Shown here one piece after another: positions 31,290 to 40,531 of a DNA stretch of 64,000 bases; position 1 is the stretch's first letter, and every line of letters begins with the position of its first letter. The DNA is from Methanobrevibacter arboriphilus. Lineage in GTDB: Archaea; Methanobacteriota; Methanobacteria; Methanobacteriales; Methanobacteriaceae. A program made the position numbers and the translations under genes. The notes beneath the pieces are model-generated. The model ran no database searches. It had not been told where the DNA came from and was given only the letters and a program-made list of their open reading frames with translations. The stretch spans positions 945,001-1,009,000 of the forward strand of contig NZ_AP019779.1 in assembly GCF_019669925.1 (NCBI RefSeq), in the 5' to 3' direction.

Positions 31290-32615
31290 ATGAGTGGATT
31301 ATATTCAATAGCTACATATTTAAGTAGAAAAATTGAAAAAATATTTAGAAAATCACTTTTATTTACTATTATCTTTTCATTTGCAAGATTTATAGAAAAT
31401 CAATGGGTAAATAGCTATTTTAAAAGTTTATACCCCAATGAAAAATTTTTAAGCTTCTTTAAAAAGAACAATATAGTTAAAAATCATATTTTCCACCCTA
31501 TCATAATCGTTCTAACCTTTTCAATATTTTTAATATTATCTCTTAGCCCAATATCTTTTGATTTACAGATTAGTATAGCTATTGCTTTTATTTCATTTAT
31601 TGTTGGTTCGGTTATTATACCAAAATATTTTTTTAAGAATTACACTAAAGACTCATTTATAAAGTTTAATCCAAAAGATGTATATTCAATAGGCTTTTGT
31701 CTGATTTTAATAGGAGTTCTATTTTTCTTTCTTAGTATTGCATCAGTTGGAGGAGTTCCACTCCTTAAACCTTCCTTACGTTATGGTTTAAAGCCAATAC
31801 TAACTATGCCAGTGTTTTTAATGATACCTGGAATAGGGCTTATAGGATCTGTTTATTTAGATAAATTTAAAAGGGGGATTTTAAGTAGAAGCCAAGTGAG
31901 ATTTAGATTTTTAGTTCTTGTAGCTTTCAGTGGGTTTTTTTTATTTTCTTTAGGATATAGAACCCCAATAATAGCTTCTTTGTTGATGATGATAATCATA
32001 GGATATTATGGTAAAATATTAGCTGTATGGGAAGTAGTCATAGGAGCATTGGCAGGAGTTATACTAATTATTGGAATTGGATACTTCCGTTCAATGGAAG
32101 AATTAACAATAACCAGTTATACTAGCCCATTTTACACTTTGCAAAGTAGAGCTGACTTTACACTGAATGTGTTAAATCTATTGAATTATATCTCTGGAAA
32201 TTTTGGAATTAAACATGGAGCATTAACACTTAGTGCAATTCCTAGTAGTAGTGATTTAGGACCTAGGATGATGATTGGTCAATTAATAGCCTGGAGAACT
32301 GAAGTAACAGTGACTCCTACCCTTATAGGTCCAATGCTAGTTGATTTTGGTAAATTTGGAGTTGCTATTGGAATGGGGCTTTTAGGGTTTATATTAGGAA
32401 TTGGATATAAAATATTACAAAAAACCAATGACGCATTTTACATAGCATTATATGGATTACTTCTAACCTATACAATATTAGGAGTTGAAACTGGAATACT
32501 TGATATTCAAGTTATTATTTACTTTTTCTTGGGTTTTTTTATATATTTAGCTAACATTTTAAAAAAACAGCATACAACTAGTGTAAAAATTAAAAATAAT
32601 AAAAATAATAAATAA
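31290..32615 (+). CDS. Oligosaccharide repeat-unit polymerase-like membrane protein
   Basis: Multi-pass membrane protein of 441 residues with about ten hydrophobic helices. Loop motifs such as GGVPLLKPSLRYGLKP, FSLGYRTPIIASLLM and a long extracellular-looking loop SRADFTLNVLNLL...GQLIAWRTEV resemble archaeal O-antigen-polymerase-like (Wzy) families of Methanobacteriales. It probably joins surface glycan or pseudomurein-associated units. The ATG follows AGTGATATA. It forms a pair with the DUF4330-like gene and converges on a PsbP-like gene. The assignment is by topology and characteristic loops, so moderate. Confidence 0.65.
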   Translation: MSGLYSIATYLSRKIEKIFRKSLLFTIIFSFARFIENQWVNSYFKSLYPNEKFLSFFKKNNIVKNHIFHPIIIVLTFSIFLILSLSPISFDLQISIAIAFISFIVGSVIIPKYFFKNYTKDSFIKFNPKDVYSIGFCLILIGVLFFFLSIASVGGVPLLKPSLRYGLKPILTMPVFLMIPGIGLIGSVYLDKFKRGILSRSQVRFRFLVLVAFSGFFLFSLGYRTPIIASLLMMIIIGYYGKILAVWEVVIGALAGVILIIGIGYFRSMEELTITSYTSPFYTLQSRADFTLNVLNLLNYISGNFGIKHGALTLSAIPSSSDLGPRMMIGQLIAWRTEVTVTPTLIGPMLVDFGKFGVAIGMGLLGFILGIGYKILQKTNDAFYIALYGLLLTYTILGVETGILDIQVIIYFFLGFFIYLANILKKQHTTSVKIKNNKNNK

Positions 32616-32639
32616 AAATAATAAGAATATTGAATAAAA

Positions 32640-33101
32640 CTATTTAAAACCAATCATAATATTAATATCTTCTTTTAATGAATCTAAATCTAAACTAGTA
32701 AAAAAAGAATAAAAAAAAGCTTTTTCTTTTACAAATCCAATGTGTCTTTGAGAAGAAGAAACATTAGATTTAGATATTTCACTTCTAAAATCAAATATAT
32801 TTACACCCTCAATGTTTCTTATTTTAGAATCTAAAATTTTAGCTCCAATATCTTTAAGAAAATTCTCCATGAAATCTTTCCAATATTCAGTTGTTTTTCC
32901 TCCAGAATTAGCTACTGAAAATGAAAAAGTGCCGCCTTTCCCTTTATCAGTCTTCATAGCTATCACTTCTGCAGGATTTTTATTCTTATTTTCAAATTCA
33001 TACCAATTAGAAGGATAATTAAAAGCAATTTTATCATTTTCAAATCTTTTAATCTCTATTTCACTATCAACAACACATTTTTTATTATCATCATCACTCA
33101 T
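32640..33101 (-). CDS. PsbP/DcrB-like hypothetical protein
   Basis: A 153-residue soluble-looking protein lacking a signal peptide. Its core begins with IAFNYPSNWYEFEN and continues with EVIAMKTDKGKGGTFSFSVA, the common opening of PsbP/DcrB-like folds in Methanobacteriales. The ATG at 33101 is preferred over an in-frame TTG at 33113, since GTGAT lies just before it. Another PsbP-like protein with a membrane anchor lies at 10840-11424. Function unknown. It converges on the envelope polymerase gene 25 bases away. Confidence 0.6.
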   Translation of the reverse strand: MSDDDNKKCVVDSEIEIKRFENDKIAFNYPSNWYEFENKNKNPAEVIAMKTDKGKGGTFSFSVANSGGKTTEYWKDFMENFLKDIGAKILDSKIRNIEGVNIFDFRSEISKSNVSSSQRHIGFVKEKAFFYSFFTSLDLDSLKEDINIMIGFK

Positions 33102-33424
33102 AATATCACACAATACAATATAAATAATCTAATTATAAATAATCTAATTATATTTATTAGAGTATTTATATTCTAATTAAATATTCTAATTATATACACT
33201 AATATTATTGAAAATTATTAAAGTTTTGAAATAATATAAATAATTCAAAAATATAAATAATTTAATAAATAATAATATATTAACAAAGTAGTTAATATAA
33301 CTAATTTCGAAATTATATAACTTAAATTCAATTTTTTTTTTAAAAAAAAAAAAAAAAAAATAAGAAAAATAAAAATAAAATAAGTATTATAGAAATTTCT
33401 AAAGTAACTATCAAAAGTGTTAAA
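33102..33424. other. Intergenic region with T10A19 tract
   Basis: Divergent AT-rich spacer between the PsbP-like gene and the alkyltransferase gene. It includes an uninterrupted run of ten T followed by nineteen A at 33332-33360. No gene is seen. Confidence 0.5.
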
Positions 33425-33898
33425 ATGGAAAATATTAAAGCATATTGTAAAAATGGGAAAGTGATGAAAGTATCCTTGAATGGGGACTTGATGGATTATA
33501 AAACTGAAAAAGAAATAATAGAAGAAGAATTAACAGAATGTAAAGATTTAGAAAATTTGATAAAAAAATCAATACATGAAAATATAGATTTTTCAGAATA
33601 TATCGACTTAAACAGCCTTAAATCAACTGAATTTGAGAAAAAAGTGTATATTGAAACAATGAAAATACAAAGAGGAGAAGTAAAAACATATAAAGAGATA
33701 GGGGACAATATAGGAAGTAAAGGATATAGAGCCGTTGGAAATGCATTAAACAAAAATCCAATACCAATAATAATACCTTGTCATAGAGTAATTGGTTCTA
33801 ATATGAAATTAACTGGTTTCAATGGAGGGATAAATCTTAAAAAAGAAATACTCATTAATGAAGGGATAAAAGTAAAAAATGATAAAGTTATATTATAA
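33425..33898 (+). CDS. ogt: Methylated-DNA-protein cysteine methyltransferase
   Basis: Repair protein that transfers alkyl groups from O6-alkylguanine in DNA to its own cysteine. The C-terminal DNA-binding domain is complete: RGEVKTYKEIG, the helix-turn-helix GYRAVGNALNKNP, and the catalytic IPCHRVIGSN with active cysteine at residue 119 of 157. The N-terminal half is short and divergent, as often in archaea. The ribosome site is weak (AGTGTT). It converges on the cdh-associated iron-sulfur gene, about 46 bases apart. Confidence 0.9.
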   Translation: MENIKAYCKNGKVMKVSLNGDLMDYKTEKEIIEEELTECKDLENLIKKSIHENIDFSEYIDLNSLKSTEFEKKVYIETMKIQRGEVKTYKEIGDNIGSKGYRAVGNALNKNPIPIIIPCHRVIGSNMKLTGFNGGINLKKEILINEGIKVKNDKVIL

Positions 33899-33944
33899 TG
33901 AATTAAAGAATCTAATTAAAAAATTTAAAAATAAAAAATGAAAA

Positions 33945-34427
33945 TTAACTAGACTTAGATTTAAAAGTTTTAATGGCTTCTTGAAGTTCTTCAGTCAAGT
34001 TCTCATCATTTTTAAGTTCTTGAAGATCTTCAATAGAAAATACATTTAAAACATTATCTTTACAAGCTTCAACACATGCAGGAATTATATTATCAGATTC
34101 TAAGCAAAGTGTACATTTTTCAGCTGATTTTTTCTCTTTATCGAATGCTATAATTCCTATAGGGCATGCAATTGCACATAATTTACATAGTATACAATTT
34201 TCTTCATTAACAATTAAAGTTTCCCCATCTTCACCATCAATGACCTCAATAGCATCATGAGGACAAATTCTACGACAAGGAGCTTTATCAGGATGACAAT
34301 GCATACAAAATATAGGAATTGAATCGGTTTTTCTTGCTCTAGCAGTTCCATAAGTTTTTTTACATGCATTAATACATGCTTCACATTCAGTACACATTTG
34401 AGGGTCTGTGACCATAAGTGTTTTCAT
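33945..34427 (-). CDS. cdh-linked iron-sulfur electron-transfer protein
   Basis: A 160-residue polyferredoxin-like protein with CTECEACINACKK, CMHCHPDKAPCRRICP, CILCKLCAIACP and CTLCLESDNIIPACVEACK, enough for about four [4Fe-4S] clusters. It is the last gene of the ACDS block and probably passes electrons between CdhA and ferredoxin. The ATG follows GGTGATTAA, an ideal site. The closest relatives in the window are PorE and PorF, sharing the second motif almost exactly. The acidic Glu/Asp/Lys-rich C-terminus (KNDENLTEELQEAIK) lies outside the cluster domain. Confidence 0.85.
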   Translation of the reverse strand: MKTLMVTDPQMCTECEACINACKKTYGTARARKTDSIPIFCMHCHPDKAPCRRICPHDAIEVIDGEDGETLIVNEENCILCKLCAIACPIGIIAFDKEKKSAEKCTLCLESDNIIPACVEACKDNVLNVFSIEDLQELKNDENLTEELQEAIKTFKSKSS

Positions 34428-34519
34428 TTAATCACCAAAGTAAATCTAAATAATTAAAAAATAATTAAAAATAATTAAAAATAAATAAAAAATTAAACAA
34501 CGATCAAATTAATAGATTG

Positions 34520-35896
34520 TTAAAATTTTTCATCTATAAAATCAGGGACAGCAGATGAATCTCTTGGACCAACCATAACATTCCAACCAGTTTCATCCTC
34601 AATTTCACCACTTAAAGGAGCAGCTAAACCTGGAATTATTAATTTCCTTGTTTTAACCATGTCTTCTATTCCAGTATCCTTAACTAAATCAGCTACAGAT
34701 TCCCCATCAAATTGTCCTCCAGCTATAGCTACATCTACAGCTTTACCTACAGTATCAAGAACAAGTAGATAACAATTTGCATCTCCAGATTTTAAATCTC
34801 CCTCAACAGTATAGTATGTTAAAGAGAAATTTGTAGTAAGTAAAACAGCAGAATTCTCATCAACATCACCAAATTCATATATTCCTGGATCAACTGCTTG
34901 AGGTTTTCTTGGATCAGTATATAAACTTTGTCTTAGAGTAAGTATAGGAATAAGCTCCCAAATTTCACTACCTTTAAGGATAAGAACATCAGCATATTTA
35001 TTCATTAAAGTAGATGCAATTGTTGCTTCCATAGTTCCTTTTTTAATATCATCATCTTCATTATTTAATCTAACTAACGCTGGAACACCAAGTAAAGGAT
35101 ATCTAAAGTCTTCATCTTTATCTTCAACAGCTAACCTTCTACTCATAACAAAATTATCTAAAGTATCACCAATAGCATCACCAGTAAGAGTACCAGGATC
35201 AAGAACAATATCTTCAACCCCATTAGACCTAAGAGTGAAAACTAAATCTTTCATCTTTTCAATATCCCCTGGTGAAAATACAGTAATAGGACATTGATAT
35301 TTAGTAGCTAAATCAGCCATATCAAAAATATTATCCTTTGTTGCAGCGTAAATTAGAGGACGATCAGTTCCAATAAATTCAAGTGCTTTTTCCATAGCTA
35401 CTGGATCAAAAGTAACTAAAAATACAGGATATTTAGAAGATTTGAGTTTTTTAGCACAGTTTGCAAATTTTTCAGGATCACCAGATTTGTTTCTTAAAGC
35501 AATTGCATCAAGTTTGAGTAACTCCCCAGTTCTTTCAAATTCAAGATCTTCAATTTCTTTAACCCTATTCTCAAAATCAGAATCATCCAAATCATCTGGA
35601 ACATCAACAGCTAAAACAGTCTGATTATAATAAGATTCTTCATATCTATAAAGAACTTCATCTCCACCAATTATCCTAGCTTTTTCGTCTTTTCCAATTA
35701 TAATTTCTTTAACAGCAGGAGCAAGTAAATCATCAAGCTTTTTAAATTTTTTATCTGACAATTCAGTACATAAAGTTAAATCAGCTTCTTTTTCAGATAA
35801 TTTAGTTGCAAAAGCCATACAACTTGCTTCCCCACAATCTTCACAATTAGTTTGAGGCAATAATTTATAAACATCCATTGCAGTAACCTTAGCCAT
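34520..35896 (-). CDS. cdhE: ACDS gamma subunit, corrinoid iron-sulfur protein
   Basis: Large subunit of the corrinoid/iron-sulfur protein, which carries the methyl group from H4MPT to the acetyl-CoA synthase active site. The N-terminal TNCEDCGEASCMAFATKLSE followed by LC is the [4Fe-4S] motif needed for corrinoid reduction, followed by a TIM barrel and a C-terminal corrinoid-binding domain (VAIAGGQFDGESVADLVK...IIPGLAAPLSGEIEDETG). The 458-residue length is standard. GGAGG precedes the ATG. It lies 24 bases after cdhD, reflecting joint action. Confidence 0.95.
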   Translation of the reverse strand: MAKVTAMDVYKLLPQTNCEDCGEASCMAFATKLSEKEADLTLCTELSDKKFKKLDDLLAPAVKEIIIGKDEKARIIGGDEVLYRYEESYYNQTVLAVDVPDDLDDSDFENRVKEIEDLEFERTGELLKLDAIALRNKSGDPEKFANCAKKLKSSKYPVFLVTFDPVAMEKALEFIGTDRPLIYAATKDNIFDMADLATKYQCPITVFSPGDIEKMKDLVFTLRSNGVEDIVLDPGTLTGDAIGDTLDNFVMSRRLAVEDKDEDFRYPLLGVPALVRLNNEDDDIKKGTMEATIASTLMNKYADVLILKGSEIWELIPILTLRQSLYTDPRKPQAVDPGIYEFGDVDENSAVLLTTNFSLTYYTVEGDLKSGDANCYLLVLDTVGKAVDVAIAGGQFDGESVADLVKDTGIEDMVKTRKLIIPGLAAPLSGEIEDETGWNVMVGPRDSSAVPDFIDEKF

Positions 35897-35920
35897 AATA
35901 AAACCTCCATCATGTCCTAA

Positions 35921-37090
35921 TCATTCTAGCTCAATAATCCAATTATTTATATTTGGACTTGGGCTGGTTAAATATTCTTTAGTAAAGGTTTCACCGATTT
36001 CTCTAAGTATTCTTACTGATTCTGGGTGAAGCATCATGAATATATCTACTCCATTTAGCATCAATGTAAGACCAGTGAAAATCTCCCATAAAGGACCCCT
36101 ATAATCTGTTGGCCCCCATTCATCTTTTTTCATCCATGCTTCCCTTGAGCCCCAAGCATTAGTGGTTCCAGAAGACATTGGCATCTGTAAATCAGGATCT
36201 CCTTTAAGTCCTCCTAAACGAGTTCTTGTAATAACATCAATTGAAAATTCAATACCATAACCAAGAGCACAAGTTGTAGGATCCATAACAATATCTTCTT
36301 GTTTTAATCCATCTTTCATTAAATATTTATTCAAGGATTTTTGCATATTAACATCAGTAATAGCCCATGAAAGAACCGCATGACCATAATCAACAGCAGA
36401 TTTAGCTACTTTATGATAGTCTAAATCCATATTTGCAGATGCAAGTAAACATCTTTCCCCATCAGCTGCAGCTGCAGCTGCTTCAAGAACAAGGGGATCT
36501 TTAACTGGATCACCAGAACCTCCTATTACAAGAGGAACATCAACAGCCTGAAGAACCTCTTCAACAGCCTGAGCACCTTCTCTTGGAGACTTATCCATAA
36601 CTTTTGGACCAGTACCAATCAAATGCATTGTAACCATATTAGCCCCATAATCTTTAACTGCTTTTTTAGCCCATTCACCAGGAGATTCCATAACATCGGA
36701 AAAGTGTTCTCTTATTGGACGAGGTAATCCTGGCATAGGAATATCAAAAACATCAAATGTTACAATTGGAGGATTTGGTTGAGGTTCCTCAAATCTATAA
36801 AGTGATGTTTGCCCTCCAAGATATACTGGTTTTCTTGATCCAGCTCCTAATTGAACCTGTGCAATTTTACCAGGATACTCTTTGATAGGTGGTTTAAACT
36901 CTGCTGCTTTAAGCATAGTCTTTTCAATACTTTTTTCAATAGCATTCTGCCTAGCTACAGTTTGTTGAACTGTTCTTGCAATAGCTGGAGCTAAATTTAT
37001 TTCTAACTCTTCGAAATCCATTCTAAACTCATCAATCTCAATAGATTCCGTATTTTCCAATAGCTTTAATAGCTGATTGATCTGATCCAT
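35921..37090 (-). CDS. cdhD: ACDS delta subunit, corrinoid iron-sulfur protein
   Basis: Small subunit of the corrinoid/iron-sulfur protein, a TIM barrel of 389 residues that partners CdhE and helps accept the methyl group from methyl-H4MPT. Landmarks are LGAGSRKPVYLGGQTSLYRFEEP, VPLVIGGSGDPVKDP, DPTTCALGYGIEFS and MSSGTTNAWGSREAWMK. AAGGATGTGA precedes the ATG. It lies between cooC and cdhE, all on one strand. Confidence 0.95.
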   Translation of the reverse strand: MDQINQLLKLLENTESIEIDEFRMDFEELEINLAPAIARTVQQTVARQNAIEKSIEKTMLKAAEFKPPIKEYPGKIAQVQLGAGSRKPVYLGGQTSLYRFEEPQPNPPIVTFDVFDIPMPGLPRPIREHFSDVMESPGEWAKKAVKDYGANMVTMHLIGTGPKVMDKSPREGAQAVEEVLQAVDVPLVIGGSGDPVKDPLVLEAAAAAADGERCLLASANMDLDYHKVAKSAVDYGHAVLSWAITDVNMQKSLNKYLMKDGLKQEDIVMDPTTCALGYGIEFSIDVITRTRLGGLKGDPDLQMPMSSGTTNAWGSREAWMKKDEWGPTDYRGPLWEIFTGLTLMLNGVDIFMMLHPESVRILREIGETFTKEYLTSPSPNINNWIIELE

Positions 37091-37212
37091 AAATTCACAT
37101 CCTTAATATAATTATTATAAACTAATATGATTTTTAATTAATCTTATTGATTTAAATTAGTTTTGATTTAGATAATTTTGGTTTGATTAGATTATTTTTG
37201 ATTAAATTAATT

Positions 37213-37962
37213 CTAAATTATCTTATCAATAACTTCTTTAATAATTTCAACAGGTTCACAATCATCTGGAAGATCTATTAAAGGTTTTCCCTCAATATCA
37301 AACTTAGATACAATATCATCATCATGTATCAATCCAATTGTGTCTAAACCTGTTTCTTTTGATTTTTCACATATCTCTTTTTCATTACTAGGTTTCACCC
37401 TATTTAATATTAAATAAATTTGATCAAATGATATTTCTAATTCTTTAGATAAATTTCCAACTCTTGAAGCCGTGTGCAATCCTCTTTTTGATGAATCAGA
37501 AACTACTAACATGGTATCAACACTTTGTGTTGTTCTGCGACTTAAATGCTCAAGTCCTGCTTCAGTATCAATCACGATAAAATCATAATTAGACGAAATA
37601 TTTTCTATAATCTTTCTAAGCATATTATTGACAGCACAGTAACATCCACTACCTTCAGGTCTACCCATCATAAGTAAATCAAAATCAGGTGTTTCCACAA
37701 TCGATTCCATGATTTTATAGTCTAAAATATCCCATTTATTCATTCCAGAAGGAATTTTTCCTTTGTTGATATCCTTCTTAAGATCCTCCCTTACATCACC
37801 AACACTCTTATCAACATCAATTCCTAAAGATTCAGGAATATTTGAGTCAGGATCAGCATCAATAACAAGAAGATCTTTTCCTGTTTTAGATAATAATTTA
37901 ACTAAGATGGATGAAACCAAAGTTTTACCAGTTCCACCTTTTCCACTAACAGCAATTATCAA
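37213..37962 (-). CDS. cooC: CooC-type nickel-insertion ATPase
   Basis: MinD-family ATPase of 249 residues with a deviant Walker A (SGKGGTGKTL, residues 6-15), DADPDSNIPESLG and FIVIDTEAGLEHLSRR. CYCAVN supplies the CxC cysteines through which CooC dimers bind nickel. It is expected to load nickel into the CODH C-cluster or the acetyl-CoA synthase A-cluster. The start is TTG preceded by GTGATAAA. It sits between cdhC and cdhD, a usual place for this accessory gene. Confidence 0.9.
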   Translation of the reverse strand: MIIAVSGKGGTGKTLVSSILVKLLSKTGKDLLVIDADPDSNIPESLGIDVDKSVGDVREDLKKDINKGKIPSGMNKWDILDYKIMESIVETPDFDLLMMGRPEGSGCYCAVNNMLRKIIENISSNYDFIVIDTEAGLEHLSRRTTQSVDTMLVVSDSSKRGLHTASRVGNLSKELEISFDQIYLILNRVKPSNEKEICEKSKETGLDTIGLIHDDDIVSKFDIEGKPLIDLPDDCEPVEIIKEVIDKII

Positions 37963-38075
37963 TTTATCACACAGAGATTTAGTTTACAGAAATTTAATTT
38001 ATAGAAATTTAATTTATATCTATATTATTAAAATAATATCTAAATTATTAAAATATCAATCTAATCAATTAATTA

Positions 38076-39482
38076 TTATTTTTTACTTTTTTTGATTATA
38101 ACTTTTTCAGCATATATTTTTGCATTTTTGAAAATGACCTTAACTCCCCCAGACATAGGCATAGCCATTTCAGGAGCAGTAGCTACAGGTACAAATTCTT
38201 GACCCATAGTTTCATCTTGAGATACTAAATTTTCATCTTCAGAATATTCATCATCTTCATCAACATCATCAGCACCTAAGTTAGCAATCCTTTCAAGAAT
38301 AGGATGATCTTTATCCTTTAAAAATTCTTTTATATCATTAACAGATGTAGCATCTTCATCAGTAGCTATTTTATCAAACATATCATCTGGAATAAAACCT
38401 TCTAAAGAATTTTTAATTGAATTAGGCATCCAAACAATTCTTTCATATGCTCCATCAGCTTGTAAAAATTTAGGTGATCTCATATATTCTAAACTCAATC
38501 CAGTGAACCCTTCAACTTGCTTTCCACCAGAACATTGTCCCGCCATTGATGAAAATGGAATTCCTAAAGGAGTTTCACCAGAAAAATCCCTATCAACAAT
38601 ACCAATACCATCCAATTCAGGAATATAAAAAGCTACAGCTTCAAAACAACCACAAGAAGTATGAGGATATTCAAAAACACTGTGAAGATATACTTTATCA
38701 GTTTCACCCTGTGTTTTTTGAGCTATCACTTCATTAACATTAGAATATTCGCCTTTAACATCGTCTAAAACTTCACCCTTTTCTATTTCAAAAATTGATC
38801 CATCTGGGTCCATTTTAGCAGAAGCTCTACAATCAAACCAATTAATAGCCCCACATAAAGCAGTTCTATCAGGAGTCACAACACACATATGAGTAGGAGC
38901 AAACGATTGACACATTAAACACCCATAAAACACATCAACATCTTCATCAGATAATTCTCTTGCTCTTTCATCTCTTGCAGCGTAAATATCATGAGCACCA
39001 TCTACAAATTCTTTAACATCTTCTTCATTAGTTAAAATTGTAACTGAAATTTCTTCAATAATTGGAAATTCTTCTTTAAATAATATTCCAAGAGCTTTAG
39101 CTAAGTCTAAAAGTTTAAATCCAGAATCTAAAGCTTCAATACTCACTCTACACCAAATCTGATCTCTCTGGTTCAGATGCATGAACCCTTGAACATAGTT
39201 ACATAAATCATGAGTTCTTCTTTCAATAACACCTTCAAGCTCTTTTTCAAGCTTTTCACCTTTAATATCTATTTTTATACCAAATGGGTAAACTTCACCT
39301 TTGGTCATTTCAGAAAGTTCTGGACCAATGACTTCAAATTTACCATCCTTTATAGAATCATCGACTTGAACAAGTTCTGCACCAATAGATTTGGGGCCTG
39401 CTAATTCTACAAACATATTAGCTGCACGTATTCTTTCACCTTCATGCATAGGACTTACATCAACAGGGATATCACTAAACAT
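38076..39482 (-). CDS. cdhC: ACDS beta subunit, acetyl-CoA synthase
   Basis: Catalytic subunit that condenses CO, a methyl group and CoA to acetyl-CoA at a Ni-Ni-[4Fe-4S] A-cluster. Cluster cysteines occur in YGCLMCQSFAPTHMCV, LCGAINWFDCRA and HTSCGCFEA. The 468-residue length fits archaeal CdhC, which lacks the N-terminal domain of bacterial AcsB. A Met-rich, Lys-rich tail (APEMAMPMSGGVKVIFKNAK...) follows an acidic linker near residues 405-425. GGAGGA precedes the ATG. The gene is separated from cdhB by 436 bases, more than expected in this cluster. Confidence 0.95.
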   Translation of the reverse strand: MFSDIPVDVSPMHEGERIRAANMFVELAGPKSIGAELVQVDDSIKDGKFEVIGPELSEMTKGEVYPFGIKIDIKGEKLEKELEGVIERRTHDLCNYVQGFMHLNQRDQIWCRVSIEALDSGFKLLDLAKALGILFKEEFPIIEEISVTILTNEEDVKEFVDGAHDIYAARDERARELSDEDVDVFYGCLMCQSFAPTHMCVVTPDRTALCGAINWFDCRASAKMDPDGSIFEIEKGEVLDDVKGEYSNVNEVIAQKTQGETDKVYLHSVFEYPHTSCGCFEAVAFYIPELDGIGIVDRDFSGETPLGIPFSSMAGQCSGGKQVEGFTGLSLEYMRSPKFLQADGAYERIVWMPNSIKNSLEGFIPDDMFDKIATDEDATSVNDIKEFLKDKDHPILERIANLGADDVDEDDEYSEDENLVSQDETMGQEFVPVATAPEMAMPMSGGVKVIFKNAKIYAEKVIIKKSKK

Positions 39483-39918
39483 TTAATTCCTCCTCTATCA
39501 ATTAAACATTAATATATGATTTTAATATTATATGATTTTATGATTAATAATAATTTGAGTTTATATTTTATGTATGATTTTATGATTACTATATTAATTT
39601 TTATTTATGATATGTATATTAAGTTTTATTTATGATTTTTAAATATTTAAACACTTTATTAGCATTTATTAAGAGCAGTATACTAAGAATTATATTTAAT
39701 CATTTTATTAAATATTAAAACTAATAGTAATAACATTAATATCAATAATATTAAAATGATATTCAATAAAATGATATTCAATATAATATTAATATTAAAA
39801 ATAAATTGTATTATAATTATTATTAGCAAACATTACTAAACAAATATTATAAATATTATTAATAATATTCCAATTTTAATAATATTCCAACTGGAAATTA
39901 TCAATATTTAATAGTATT
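39483..39918. other. cdhB-cdhC intergenic region
   Basis: AT-rich spacer inside the cdh cluster with TATGATTTTATGATTA-type repeats on the left and ATATTAAT words on the right. It could house a second promoter for cdhC; no gene is seen. Confidence 0.45.
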
Positions 39919-40431
39919 CTATTTTTCACTCATTTTTTCTAAATACTTCTCCCATTCTTCATCTTTCATATTAGGAAAAGATGCATCAGCATTTGAATGG
40001 AAATATTTACATATTGTCAAAGTTTTAAGGTGAGGTGCAAAATGTTTTAAAGTAGAAAGCCCCTGAGAGGCTATATAATAAATACACCCTACAAACATCA
40101 CTAAATCATGAGGTCCTTCACCCCTAATACCTTTCCACTCAGGATCTTTAAGTAAATTAGTTATTTCAACAATACCATAATAATTACTTTCAATTCCATT
40201 TTCATTAAAAGATTTAAAAGTATCAGCTGTTGTAACAATAGGTAAATCCCAAGTTTCAGCTATATCTTTAATAAAACCCATTAAAGGTTCATTCTTTGCA
40301 TAAGGCCCAACAACAAACAGAGGACGTTTAGATTTACGAAGCATTAACTTTGCAGTTTCAGGAGTTGCAAGTAAAGCTTGTTTTGGTCCAGCAATAACTG
40401 TTGGTTGCCATGGAATAACTCTGTCATTCAT
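39919..40431 (-). CDS. cdhB: ACDS epsilon subunit
   Basis: Small subunit of 170 residues that forms a tight alpha2-epsilon2 complex with CdhA; proposed to aid electron transfer or FAD binding. Family landmarks are [31 protein letters not shown] and the C-terminal [31 protein letters not shown] precedes the ATG. It follows cdhA by 100 bases, consistent with coordinated production. Confidence 0.93.
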   Translation of the reverse strand: MNDRVIPWQPTVIAGPKQALLATPETAKLMLRKSKRPLFVVGPYAKNEPLMGFIKDIAETWDLPIVTTADTFKSFNENGIESNYYGIVEITNLLKDPEWKGIRGEGPHDLVMFVGCIYYIASQGLSTLKHFAPHLKTLTICKYFHSNADASFPNMKDEEWEKYLEKMSEK

Positions 40432-40531
40432 TTAATCACCATTTATTCCCACATTCTTATTTTATTCCTATATTTTAATAATTAATCATAATTATAATTG
40501 CTCATAATTGGTCAATTATTCTATATTCCAT

